The position numbers and the translations under genes are program-made. Under the pieces are notes generated by a model. The model made no database searches. It was not told where the DNA came from and saw only the letters and a program-made list of their open reading frames with translations. Positions 24,509-33,426 of a stretch of DNA of 64,000 nt are shown here, one piece after another (positions within the stretch are counted from its first letter, which is position 1; the number at the start of each line of letters is the position of its first letter). The DNA is from DASQZT01 sp963728965 (lineage in GTDB: Bacteria; Acidobacteriota; Terriglobia; Bryobacterales; Bryobacteraceae), in the NCBI GenBank assembly GCA_963728965.1, contig CAVSMH010000002.1, forward strand, positions 620,001 through 684,000, written 5' to 3'.

Positions 24509-25806
24509 TGGAGCGGGATCGGCTTCCCCTTGGCCGTCGGCAGCACCACACCCAACAGCGCCGCCACCGTCGGCGCCACATCGATATTCTGCACGCGGTC
24601 CATCCGGCCGCCGCGGCGGACGCCGTAGCCGCTGGCAATGAACAGCGCGTCCATATCCGGATCGCTGGCGAGATATCCGTGACCCCCGGCCTGCTGGGCG
24701 AGGGCGGCCGTCACCGGCCCGCCGGTCGCGCCCGAGAAAGCGTAGCCGTCCTTGGCGGTGAGCAGCAGTTGATACATCTGGGGATCTCCATCGCCCGACG
24801 GAAGCCCAAGCGCCCGAAACCCATCCGGACCGATAATCTTGTCGATGCCTTCGGCCCCTGCCAGCGCCCGCATCACCTTGGGAGCGAGTTCCGCTGCCTG
24901 AGACCGATCGAAGTAGACATAGGCCGTGCCGCCTTCCGGCAGCACGTAGACCGTGTCCGAGAGATCCGCCCCCGCCAGCGCGACGGCCGGCCGGATCTGC
25001 CTGGTGTATCGCTTGAAACCGTGATCGGAGACGACGATGAAGGTCGTGCGGTCAGTCATCCCCGCTGCTTGAACGGCTTCGACCACCCGCTCCACGCAGC
25101 TATCGAGAAACGCGATCGCGGCGGTGCCGGCAAGCGTGCCGGGGCCGTATTGATGGTGCACCGTGTCGAGCGAAAGCAGGTGGAACAGCAGCAGGTTGGG
25201 TTTGTGCTCGCGGATCAGGTAGGACGCGGCTTTGGTCCACACCTGATCCCGAAAAAGTATGTTGGCCTTTGCGAAGTTCTCGACGTCGGAGGCGGCGATG
25301 ACCCCTTTCTGGATCATCTCCTTCTCCACGGCGCCGTCCGCCGACGCCCACTCGCTGAACGGCCACTTGATCGTTGCGGCCTGGTTGATGGCCACCCAAT
25401 CCACTTGCGCGGTAGTCAGTCCCGCCTGGGAAGCCGCATCGTAGACGGTCGGGACGCGCACCATCTTCTCTTTGACCAGCATCGGCTCGACTTTCACCGG
25501 AGGCCACCCGCCTGTGCGAACGATGGTGCCGTTGGCCAGGAGCCCGTGCTCGTCCGCGCGAACGCCGGTCACCATGGCCGTATGGTTGGGCCAGGTGACG
25601 GTCGGATTCACGGTGGTCATGCGCGCGGTCACGCCGTCGCGGACCAGGCGACGCAGCGTCGGAATCGGAAGCTTGGGGTCGTCCATGGCGTAGGCGGGGA
25701 AGCCGTCCAGGCTGATCAGGATCACCATTCGCTGGGCGGGAGCCCGCTGGGCGAGTCCGGGGTGGCACAGTGCCGCCATGGCGGCCAGTGTGATTGCGAG
25801 TCTCAT
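24505..25806 (-). CDS. secreted alkaline-phosphatase-superfamily phosphodiesterase (NPP-like)
   Basis: A 433-residue exported protein (signal peptide ending GLAQ). It has the nucleotide pyrophosphatase/phosphodiesterase layout: metal site ISLDGF at residues 30-35, nucleophile threonine in the VTWPNHTAMVTG segment, LSLDTVHHQYGPG, and the C-terminal metal motif VVSDHGF. Length and motif order agree with bacterial NPPs acting in the periplasm on phosphodiesters or pyrophosphates. The ATG is at 25806. It forms a two-gene unit with the lipoprotein downstream. Confidence 0.85.
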   Translation of the reverse strand: MRLAITLAAMAALCHPGLAQRAPAQRMVILISLDGFPAYAMDDPKLPIPTLRRLVRDGVTARMTTVNPTVTWPNHTAMVTGVRADEHGLLANGTIVRTGGWPPVKVEPMLVKEKMVRVPTVYDAASQAGLTTAQVDWVAINQAATIKWPFSEWASADGAVEKEMIQKGVIAASDVENFAKANILFRDQVWTKAASYLIREHKPNLLLFHLLSLDTVHHQYGPGTLAGTAAIAFLDSCVERVVEAVQAAGMTDRTTFIVVSDHGFKRYTRQIRPAVALAGADLSDTVYVLPEGGTAYVYFDRSQAAELAPKVMRALAGAEGIDKIIGPDGFRALGLPSGDGDPQMYQLLLTAKDGYAFSGATGGPVTAALAQQAGGHGYLASDPDMDALFIASGYGVRRGGRMDRVQNIDVAPTVAALLGVVLPTAKGKPIPLQ

Positions 25807-25835
25807 GGGCTAAACGAATTCTACAACGTGGCACA

Positions 25836-25858
25836 CCGGCGTGAGCGTTCCACGCCGG
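25836..25858. other. perfect 8-bp stem hairpin in the upstream region of the phosphodiesterase gene
   Basis: CCGGCGTG (25836-25843) pairs with CACGCCGG (25851-25858) around a 7-nt loop. It sits 30 nt upstream of the phosphodiesterase start and 7 nt before the direct repeat. There is no T tract, so it could be a 5'-leader structure or a remnant terminator. Confidence 0.4.
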
Positions 25859-25864
25859 GCCGGT

Positions 25865-25886
25865 CGGTGATAAGATGATGCGGCTA
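25865..25886 (+). repeat. left copy of a perfect 22-bp direct repeat
   Basis: The 22 bp starting CGGTGATAAGATGATG and ending CGGCTA are identical to 32641-32662. In the right copy the repeat holds an extended -10 box and ends at the first base of the cytochrome c start codon. Here the following bases are different and no gene starts. Outside the 22 bp the two flanks share nothing. Confidence 0.75.
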
Positions 25887-26090
25887 GCAAAGGGATTCCG
25901 CCAGGTATCGGCCGAGAATGTCGGCGGCTCGCGACCACCGCTCTGCACCTGATCGGAGGGGCACAAGACTACAGGGGAACTTGGAACTTCCGAATGCCCA
26001 CAGACGCCCCCCGACTCGCCTTCGCACGCCGCTTTCCGGCACAACTGGCGCGCGAGCGGCTGGAGAGTCTGTGGACACAGACCAGGGTCT

Positions 26091-26651
26091 CTACCGGAAG
26101 TACTTGGCAATATCTGTCCGGCCAGCAGGTTCGGCGCGTGCATTCTCCAGGACGTAGAGCGGTTGATCTCCGGCAGGGTTGCCTGCCAGACTCCGGAGTC
26201 GGCCCAACACCCAGACCAGTCGTCGCGCCGAAAAGCGAACGGTAATACCTACGGCGAGGTGTACATCGATCATCTGATCGCCAAATCGATGGGCGGGATG
26301 AAACGCAGTGCCAGCGTCAGGTAGCAGGATGAATCTGTCGACTTCGCCGCCGTCTTGAATCCGCCGATCTCCCCCCATCATGTAACCCAGGGCGCGCACC
26401 ATCGTCCCCGAGGAGATGCCGGCAGTATTCATGGCGGACCAGGCACGTTCCAGATCGGGCCATGCTAGCAGCAGGTACCCATCAGACTGCACTACCTTCG
26501 GGACAAGATCGAAGAGGTCGGGCTCGATCGTCGTCGACGAGATCACGACGACGACTGGCACGCACACCGCTACGGTCACCCCGATCAGGATCCCAACCGC
26601 GCGCCGGGACAGCGCCTCACACCGGCGAAGCTGCCGTGCCCGGCGCGTCAT
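26091..26651 (-). CDS. small single-pass membrane protein next to a TonB receptor
   Basis: A 186-residue protein with a basic N-terminus, one transmembrane helix at about residues 17-39 (AVGILIGVTVAVCVPVVVVI) and a periplasmic part containing RALGYMMGGD, VDRFILLPDAGTAFHPAHRFGDQMIDVHL, and LVWVLGRL. The latter pattern is faintly reminiscent of DUF3299-type domains, which I cannot confirm. It starts 9 nt after the receptor stop, so it is cotranscribed with the receptor. Function unknown. Confidence 0.6.
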   Translation of the reverse strand: MTRRARQLRRCEALSRRAVGILIGVTVAVCVPVVVVISSTTIEPDLFDLVPKVVQSDGYLLLAWPDLERAWSAMNTAGISSGTMVRALGYMMGGDRRIQDGGEVDRFILLPDAGTAFHPAHRFGDQMIDVHLAVGITVRFSARRLVWVLGRLRSLAGNPAGDQPLYVLENARAEPAGRTDIAKYFR

Positions 26652-26660
26652 GCGACAACC

Positions 26661-29246
26661 TCAGAATACGAGTCCCACCGCGACCTGGTACGCTCGCGGC
26701 GTCACGAAATGGGTTCCGCTGAAGGTGGAAAGGAAATTGTAGAGGGCAATCTTGTTGGTCAAATTGGTCACCGCAAAGCGGACGGTGGTCCGGACGTGTT
26801 CGGCGTGAAAGAGATTGTCCGTTCCGACGCCAAGATCGAAGACATGCCGCGGCGACACGCGCGGCGGATTGTGGTCGTCGTTCTCAGTTCCTTCTTTCGG
26901 GATCACCAGCCGGGTGGCGCCGTAGTTCGACGCGTTGCAGTCGGCAGCGGTGAGCGGCGTGTCGATCGTCGGGCGTTGATTGCCGCAGAAGAAGCCGATC
27001 GCCGATTGCTGCGCGCCGCTCAGTCCGAGCGCGTCGTCCAGGCTGCCGACGGCGCCGGCTACCAGGCCGCTATCGTACCGCCAGGTGAACGAAATCCAGG
27101 GACCGTTGTTGCCATGCTGGTAGTGCAAGTTGGTGGTCTGCTGGAATGCCTGGTCGTGGTCGATCCGAAAAACCGAATCGCCGCCGACGTCATTGTTGAA
27201 GATCAGACCGCCGGTTTCGGGCGGAAAATAGCGCGCCCGCGTATGGCCCATGGTAGTGTACCACTGGAACCCGTGGAGGTTTGGCGTGCCGATCCGGGCG
27301 GAAAATCCATCCAGCTTCGACTTGTTCCAGGAGATGGGAAACGCGATGGGCGTGTCGAGCACGATGCCGAAGTCGTAGGCTCCGGTCGTGTATTTCCAGA
27401 AGTAGTCCGCACTCACCACGAGGTAGCGCCCGAACGCCTGTTCCAGTCCGGCGTTGTACTGGTTGCGGCGGCCACCGTGCAGCGGCTCGCTGACCGCTCC
27501 GAAGGCGTTCGCCGCCAGCCCGCCCACACCGGTCGCGCTCGACAGCACCAGGTTTTCGTTATATGGGGTTTCGAAGGTGCGCGAATACGAGGCGCGGATC
27601 ACGGTGCCGGTCCGCTTGATCAGGTAGGAGAAACCGACGCGCGGCTGAGCGCTCGTATCGCTGACAATCCCGTGGTACACGTCTCCCCGAAAACCCAACT
27701 GTAGCTGGAGGTTGCCGAACTTGATGAAATCCTGAGCGTAGAAAGCGAACTGATTGATGTTGGCGCTGCCGCTGAACTGGAACACCTTGCCGGCGCGGGT
27801 GAGATCGTACGGTACCAGGCCCGGAATCAGGTCGGGATTCGGCTGGAAACCCGCTCGCGCGCATCGCGCCGGATCGGTGATGCTGGGCGCTTCCTGAGGA
27901 TCGCCGTTGTCGTCTACGCAGACCGCGTTGTAAAGAGGATCGCTGACGCCGAGGCCGAAGGTCTCGTTGAGCCGCGTCTGCATGATCTGGGTCCCGACCT
28001 TCAGGTTGTGCCGCCCGTTGGCGTAGGACACGTCGGCCTTTACGCCCCAGTTGGTGAGGGTGCGGTCTTGCGAGATTGTTAGCGGCGAATCGCTGAAAGG
28101 ATCGGCGCTCGGGTAGTAGTTCACATGGTCGCGGCGAACGAATGGGCTGACCGTCAGCACGGTTCTGCCGCCGAAGGTGTGCTGATAACCGGGAGCGAAG
28201 TTGAACGTCTCAGCCTTCTGCCGCTGGTCCTGCCCAAGCTGGTCATATGTGTTCGGAATTTGAAACCAGTTGCGCGCCCAGAAGAGATTCAGGTGGAACG
28301 CATCGTGCTCAGTGGGCTGGTAATCGAAGCGATCGAAGATCGTTCCGTTGTTGCCGGTATCATGGATCGGCATGAACTCCGGAGTATCCAGAAATCGTCC
28401 GGAGCGGATCGCATTCACCGCCAGGAAATTTCCGGCCTTCGGTCCGCCACCTGCGAGCGTCGCCTCTTCGGACCAGGTTCCAAACGATCCCCACTGTCCG
28501 AGCAGGCTGCCGTTCAGCTTCTGCCCCAGCCCGGACTTGGTGGTGGCATTGACGATCAGGCTGGTCTTATCGCCGAATTCGGCTGGCGGCGTGCCCGTGA
28601 TCAGTTCCATCGACTGTACCGCGTCGAGGGGAATCTGCGTGGAAAAGCCCTTGCTCTGTTGATCGGCTATCGGTTGGCCGTCGATCGAGAAGCTGGTCTG
28701 CGCATGATCGCCGAGCGGATGGAAGAAGCCGTTGGAATCGGCGGCAACCGCGCCGCTCCCCAGCATCACTGCATCGCTCAATCCCGATCCCGGCGACGTG
28801 ATGGGCAATTTGTCGAGAGTCTTAGTGTCTACATCATTGTGAGCGTACGGCACGTTCTCCAGAAGGTCGCCGCCGGCCGCCTCGACCGTCACCTGCGTCG
28901 TGGAGCCCGCCAGAGCAAGCTTGATCTCCAGATCGACCGGGACTGCGCCGCGCACATCCACATCCTGCTCATACAGCGCGAATCCGGCCGCTCTCGCTTC
29001 CAGATGGTACGGATTGGGTGGGACATTGGTGAATCGGAACGTGCCATTGTCGTCGGCATTGGCTGTCTGCTGATAGTTGGTAACGCGATTGAGAATGCTC
29101 ACCGTGGCTTTTGGAACAGCGGCGCCGGAAGGATCGGTGACCGTCCCCCCGATGGTGCCGGCATTCCCGAGCGATTGCGAAAACGCAGGCATCGCGGCGC
29201 CGAGAGAAAACAAACCGAGAACACAGACAGCGAGAGTTCTCTTCAT
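26661..29246 (-). CDS. TonB-dependent receptor with carboxypeptidase-regulatory N-domain
   Basis: An 861-residue outer-membrane receptor. It has a signal peptide (ending AMPAFSQ), a CarboxypepD_reg domain at about residues 30-110 (TIGGTVTDPSGAAVPKATV, DDNGTFRFTNVPP), a plug domain (LDKLPITSPGSGLSD, SFSIDGQPI, AVQSMELITGTPPAEFGDK) and a beta-barrel ending YQVAVGLVF. It is shorter than the receptor at 19.3 kb and belongs to a different subtype. It lies downstream of a LytTR response regulator with a 116-nt gap and upstream of a small membrane protein, so the LytTR system may regulate it. Confidence 0.9.
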   Translation of the reverse strand: MKRTLAVCVLGLFSLGAAMPAFSQSLGNAGTIGGTVTDPSGAAVPKATVSILNRVTNYQQTANADDNGTFRFTNVPPNPYHLEARAAGFALYEQDVDVRGAVPVDLEIKLALAGSTTQVTVEAAGGDLLENVPYAHNDVDTKTLDKLPITSPGSGLSDAVMLGSGAVAADSNGFFHPLGDHAQTSFSIDGQPIADQQSKGFSTQIPLDAVQSMELITGTPPAEFGDKTSLIVNATTKSGLGQKLNGSLLGQWGSFGTWSEEATLAGGGPKAGNFLAVNAIRSGRFLDTPEFMPIHDTGNNGTIFDRFDYQPTEHDAFHLNLFWARNWFQIPNTYDQLGQDQRQKAETFNFAPGYQHTFGGRTVLTVSPFVRRDHVNYYPSADPFSDSPLTISQDRTLTNWGVKADVSYANGRHNLKVGTQIMQTRLNETFGLGVSDPLYNAVCVDDNGDPQEAPSITDPARCARAGFQPNPDLIPGLVPYDLTRAGKVFQFSGSANINQFAFYAQDFIKFGNLQLQLGFRGDVYHGIVSDTSAQPRVGFSYLIKRTGTVIRASYSRTFETPYNENLVLSSATGVGGLAANAFGAVSEPLHGGRRNQYNAGLEQAFGRYLVVSADYFWKYTTGAYDFGIVLDTPIAFPISWNKSKLDGFSARIGTPNLHGFQWYTTMGHTRARYFPPETGGLIFNNDVGGDSVFRIDHDQAFQQTTNLHYQHGNNGPWISFTWRYDSGLVAGAVGSLDDALGLSGAQQSAIGFFCGNQRPTIDTPLTAADCNASNYGATRLVIPKEGTENDDHNPPRVSPRHVFDLGVGTDNLFHAEHVRTTVRFAVTNLTNKIALYNFLSTFSGTHFVTPRAYQVAVGLVF

Positions 29247-29362
29247 AGGGTCCAGTATGAGAGCCGTCAGCGGACGGGCCTACGCTATTCTCACCAGCGG
29301 CAGGAGAGACGTCTGATGCGGGCTTAAAAATGGCGTGAGCGGGCAGGCGGAGCGTTGGGCTG

Positions 29363-30127
29363 CTACCAATGTAGGATCTTGCGGATGTTGTGGGCCTGCC
29401 GCTTGCTGACGACAATTTGAAGGGCGTTGCTGAGCGTAATCATCCACCGCTGGCTGCTCAAAGCGCTCATTTTTCGGATGTGGTTCACGTTCACAATCGC
29501 GTTGCGGTGAACTCTCTGAAATTGGGGCTCCGCCAGGCGTTCCTCGATGGTTCGCAGGCTCTGCGTCGCTAGCAGCCGATGCTTTGCCGTTACGATCCAG
29601 ACCAACTCCCGCTCTGCCTGGAAGGCGAGGATCTCATCTGGATCGAGTAGGATGTACTCTTCTCCGGTTCGACCCACCACCTTCTTGCTGAGTGGTGTTC
29701 CGGCCGGCTGAACCGATGCAATCTTGTCCACCTTCGCGGCGATCTCGGCGGCCTTGCCCAAAACCTTCTGAGCCCGTTCCACCGCGGTTCGCAGTCGCAT
29801 TTCGCCCACGGGCTTCAACAGATAGTCGATGGCGCCGGCCTCGAAGGCTTCGATGGCGTGTTGGTCGAATGCCGTAACAACGACGATGATCGGTAGGTTT
29901 GGCCCCGAGAGGTTGCGCACCACTTCGAATCCGCTCATTACTGGCATCTGGAGGTCGAGCAAGACAAGGTTCGGTTGAAGTTTGGCAATCTTCAGAAGGG
30001 CGTCTCTGCCGTCCGCGGCTTCCCCAAGGACGCGGACCTCCGGAATGAGTTGCAGTTCCTCCCGCAGCACACGACGGGCGATCGGCTCATCATCGACAAT
30101 CAGGACTGTCATCACGCCAGAATTCAT
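29363..30127 (-). CDS. LytTR-family response regulator
   Basis: A 254-residue two-component regulator. Residues 6-125 are a complete receiver: acidic pair D12/D13, phospho-acceptor D58 (LVLLDLQMP), T in VVTAFD and K in YLLKPVG. Residues about 148-254 form a LytTR DNA-binding domain (EEYILLDPDEILAFQAERELVWI, QRVHRNAIVNVNHI). It is the partner of the sensor kinase encoded 189 nt upstream. The ATG at 30127 is used; an ATG at 30112 is also possible. Confidence 0.9.
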   Translation of the reverse strand: MNSGVMTVLIVDDEPIARRVLREELQLIPEVRVLGEAADGRDALLKIAKLQPNLVLLDLQMPVMSGFEVVRNLSGPNLPIIVVVTAFDQHAIEAFEAGAIDYLLKPVGEMRLRTAVERAQKVLGKAAEIAAKVDKIASVQPAGTPLSKKVVGRTGEEYILLDPDEILAFQAERELVWIVTAKHRLLATQSLRTIEERLAEPQFQRVHRNAIVNVNHIRKMSALSSQRWMITLSNALQIVVSKRQAHNIRKILHW

Positions 30128-30316
30128 CTGAATCTAAACTGAATTCCCCCGGAATGCTCGCAAAAACTCACCAGCGGCACTTCTTCGGGTAATGAGCGGG
30201 TTAATTCGATCAATGAACGGAATGGCAGTCGCAGAATCGAGCTCTCACGGGCTGGCGAAAACGGCGTTGTCAATTTCGGAGGGTTGTCCAGCATCTAGGT
30301 TGGGAAATAGCGCAGG

Positions 30317-32293
30317 TCAGTGTGACGGTGTGCCGCTACGGCGGCCCTGAGAAACGGCAACTGCATCGACGGTCGGAAACACCGGCACGGAGAACTCCAC
30401 GCGGGTGCCGAAAGCGGTCCGCTGCATCGTAACGTCCGTACCCGCCCCGAAGCACAGTTGCAGGCGCCGCGAAACATTGGACAGGCCGACGCCAGTCCCG
30501 GAGCTCTGGGTTTCGTGCCCGTAATCACGTGGACTCGCTCCGGAGTCCTCGACGATGATGTGCAGGGAGCCCTCCCCAAGATGCGCGGTCAGCCTGAGCC
30601 ATCCCTCATCTGACCGCCGGGACAGGCCGTGCTTGATCGCGTTTTCTACCAGTGGTTGGATCGAAAGAACGGGAATCGGAACCTGCTCCGCCTCCTTTTC
30701 AACTTGGATCACGGTCTGCATCCTGGGGCCGAGGCGCAGGCGCTCAATGTCCAGGTACGCCTTCACAATCTTCAACTCCTCTCCGAGAGGTATCAGAATC
30801 TTATCGGATTGGAGGAAGTACCTGAAAATATCGGCGAGGTTAAGAACGGTACGGCGGGCGCTTGCGGCTTCGCGTGGGATGATGCCGTAGACCGTATTCA
30901 GAGCATTGAACAGGAAATGCGGATTGATTTGTGAGTGCAGCGCCCGAAGTTCGGCTTCCGCCACCAGCCGCTGCATCTCGGCGGCGCGGAACCGTTCCAG
31001 CTCCTGGGCGGCAACAGTGGCCAGGTAATTCAGAGCCCGCAGATCCTCGCTAAGGTAGCGGCGCCCGCCTCGGCGGCGTCCCAGGAGGAGATAGCGAACA
31101 TCACGCTGAGAAGGACGGAGCGGAACGATCGCTTCAACCCAATGCCAGCGATCATCGCTCTTGAGCCACGGTCCTTCGCCTGCGAGACTTGGGTAATCGA
31201 TTTCCCGAATGGCTTGGTACAGCGGCCCCGCCGCATGCTGGCCCGGCAGGATCTCGAACCGCTCGGCGCCTGCGATGGCGGCCAGACGTTGGGCTGCCCA
31301 GATCAGAAAATCGTCCTCGTTGCGCGTGTCGGCGCCTCTGCTTCTTAACTCCTGAGCGAGTATCTCCACTCCGCCGCTGCGGAAAACCGCCTGCGTGAGC
31401 AGGCGCTGCACGATCCCACGCAGGTAAGCGAATAGGATCAGCAGCCCACAGACGCCGGCCACACCGATCACATCCGCAATCGGACTTGACGCGCCGTTGT
31501 CAGGGACGAGCCGGGCTGCCACTCGGATTGCGGTGTAACTCAAGAAAACCGCGAGAATGACGTTGGCGAGGAACCGGATGAATGCATCCAGGAAAACAAA
31601 TCGGTAATCCTGCAGGAGAATCAGCAGCGCGATCGGAATTCCGGCATGATGGACAAGCAATTCCTTCCACGGCTGTGGCGGATGCCCGGCGCCAAAATGG
31701 GAAAACGTCACCGCAAACAGCAACAGGCACATCGAAGCCAGAATCCGCGGCGCACGACCCCTGGTTTCACTCCCCTGACGGAGAATACTTCCTGTATAGA
31801 CGAGTGTTAGGGCGCCAAACCCAACCGTGATCACCCATAAGGCCCATTTGTGCAGTTGGATGCCGGGGTACACTCCTTCCCCCAGATGCATCGCCGTGGC
31901 GGCCGCGCTGAGCAGGTACCCCGTAAACGCGAGTTTCCGGAATCGGTGGTTCAATGAGAGGTCCAGGAGAACTGCGGGCATCAGGCTCAGGCTGCAGAAA
32001 CTCGACGCCTCGATCACCCAGCGAACCGGTCCCGGGTGCAACACGAGCATAGCGAAGGAACCGGCATTCCAAATCCAAGCCAGAGCTGCCGAGGCAACAG
32101 ACAGGGGGCTCTGCAACCGGTATCGTCCCCACCTTCCTCTAAGGGCGAGAACCAGAAAAATCCCGAACACGATCGCCCCTGCCATGTGGGCAATGGCATT
32201 CACAACCAGAGGCTCGTGTTCGTTCAGCATCGGGGTGGAGATCGCCTGCGTCACAGGTCGCATCCACATTATGAGACGCCACAAGGACTGCAC
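30317..32293 (-). CDS. LytS-type membrane sensor histidine kinase
   Basis: A kinase of up to 658 residues. The first ~300 residues contain about seven or eight hydrophobic helices, followed by a GAF-like linker (residues 310-435), a His_kinase domain with the phospho-acceptor histidine H459 in QINPHFLFNALNTV, and an HATPase domain (PLVENAIKHGL, GTGVGLSNVSRRL). This is the classical partner of LytTR regulators. The start is unclear: GTG at 32293 or ATGs at 32269, 32263 and 32230; none has a good ribosome site. Confidence 0.88.
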   Translation of the reverse strand: MQSLWRLIMWMRPVTQAISTPMLNEHEPLVVNAIAHMAGAIVFGIFLVLALRGRWGRYRLQSPLSVASAALAWIWNAGSFAMLVLHPGPVRWVIEASSFCSLSLMPAVLLDLSLNHRFRKLAFTGYLLSAAATAMHLGEGVYPGIQLHKWALWVITVGFGALTLVYTGSILRQGSETRGRAPRILASMCLLLFAVTFSHFGAGHPPQPWKELLVHHAGIPIALLILLQDYRFVFLDAFIRFLANVILAVFLSYTAIRVAARLVPDNGASSPIADVIGVAGVCGLLILFAYLRGIVQRLLTQAVFRSGGVEILAQELRSRGADTRNEDDFLIWAAQRLAAIAGAERFEILPGQHAAGPLYQAIREIDYPSLAGEGPWLKSDDRWHWVEAIVPLRPSQRDVRYLLLGRRRGGRRYLSEDLRALNYLATVAAQELERFRAAEMQRLVAEAELRALHSQINPHFLFNALNTVYGIIPREAASARRTVLNLADIFRYFLQSDKILIPLGEELKIVKAYLDIERLRLGPRMQTVIQVEKEAEQVPIPVLSIQPLVENAIKHGLSRRSDEGWLRLTAHLGEGSLHIIVEDSGASPRDYGHETQSSGTGVGLSNVSRRLQLCFGAGTDVTMQRTAFGTRVEFSVPVFPTVDAVAVSQGRRSGTPSH

Positions 32294-32640
32294 CCTGGTA
32301 TTATCCCGCCAAGGGACTCATCTTCGGCGTGAGGGGGATCATCTCGCACGTGAGCGGGTCTCGCGGGCCGATGTTCCACAATTTGCCGAATCCAACCCGC
32401 TCATCGCGAAAATCGGCCGCTGCCGCGGTTTTCCTGTGGAGAAGGCAGCCTGCCACGTATCATGTGGTTTCCTCGATGAATCGCTCTCGCACCTTTTTCG
32501 CGTTTGTTACTTTGGCAATCTGCATGCCTCAGTGCGTGCGTGCCGGCTATCGTGCTTCTCGCATCGAGGGAGTGAACGTCACTCTGAACCGAATCGCCGA
32601 TAATCAGCGTTGGACCGCTGCTCGTCATCTGACGCGCTAT
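32294..32640 (+). other. intergenic region with a short signal-peptide-like frame
   Basis: 347 nt between the kinase and the repeat that precedes cytochrome c. The only frame of note starts at ATG 32476 and reads NRSRTFFAFVTLAICMPQCVRAG, a plausible signal peptide, then about 30 further residues before a stop at 32644-32646 inside the direct repeat. It may be the 5' end of a secreted protein gene cut off at the repeat boundary. No RNA or terminator is evident. Confidence 0.3.
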
Positions 32641-32662
32641 CGGTGATAAGATGATGCGGCTA
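32641..32662 (+). repeat. right copy of the 22-bp direct repeat, carrying the cytochrome c promoter
   Basis: Identical to 25865-25886. It includes an extended -10 (TG at 32644-32645, TAAGAT at 32647-32652) and ends at the A of the ATG of the cytochrome c gene. The 10-nt distance from the -10 end to the ATG implies a leaderless or nearly leaderless transcript. The two copies bracket the LytTR/TonB module. Confidence 0.75.
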
Positions 32663-33426
32663 TGTCCAGATGTGTTGTTCTCCTCTGGGCTGCCGTCCTT
32701 TTCGCCCAGCAGGACGACATGCGGAACCCACGCACGACGGCGGCGGACGTGGCCCAAGGCCAGAAGACGTTCCGCTCTCACTGTTCCCCCTGTCACGGTC
32801 TCACAGCAGAGGGTGGGCGCGGTCCAAACCTGGCCGCCGGCGTCTTCTATCACGGCAGCAGCGATCGGGCGCTCCTTCAAAATATCTCCGAAGGCATCGC
32901 CGGCACCGAGATGCCGGGCCTGTTTTATTCGCCGGACCGCGTGTGGCAGGTGATCGCCTACATCCGTTCGCTCAACGCCGGTTCCAGGCCGGCGGCCGCA
33001 GCCGCCGTCGCGGAGGGCCGGGCGCTGTTCCAGCGGGAGGGCTGCGCCGGTTGCCATCGGGTGAATGGAGTTGGCGGCGCCATGGGGCCGGACCTTTCCA
33101 CCATCGGCAAGACCCGCTCGCAGGAAAACCTGCGGCAGTCCATCCTCGAACCGGGCGCCCAGGTTCCTTCGCGCTATTGGGTGGTCACCATCACGGACGG
33201 CACCGGCTCGCAATCCGAAGGTTTCCTCATGAACCAGGACACGTATACCATCCAGTTCATCGATATGTCACTGCGCCTGCATTCGGTGGAGAAATCGACT
33301 CTGAAAACTCTCCGCATCGACAAGAAATCTAAAATGCCGTCATATCAGGGCCGGCTCTCCGAGGAACAGGTAACCCACCTGGTGGCCTATTTGTCCTCGC
33401 TCGGTCCGGTAGGGAGTGTCCAGTGA
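32662..33426 (+). CDS. exported dihaem cytochrome c
   Basis: A 254-residue protein with a short signal peptide (CVVLLWAAVLFAQQ). It has two c-type haem sites: CSPCH at 41-45 with a possible Met ligand in GTEMPGL, and CAGCH at 128-132 in the second domain. The second half has the pattern of haem-binding domains seen in Acidobacteriota and Planctomycetota (LRQSILEPGAQVP, DKKSKMPSYQGRL). It most probably accepts electrons from the PQQ dehydrogenase, whose start overlaps its stop by 4 nt (ATGA). Confidence 0.88.
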   Translation: MSRCVVLLWAAVLFAQQDDMRNPRTTAADVAQGQKTFRSHCSPCHGLTAEGGRGPNLAAGVFYHGSSDRALLQNISEGIAGTEMPGLFYSPDRVWQVIAYIRSLNAGSRPAAAAAVAEGRALFQREGCAGCHRVNGVGGAMGPDLSTIGKTRSQENLRQSILEPGAQVPSRYWVVTITDGTGSQSEGFLMNQDTYTIQFIDMSLRLHSVEKSTLKTLRIDKKSKMPSYQGRLSEEQVTHLVAYLSSLGPVGSVQ

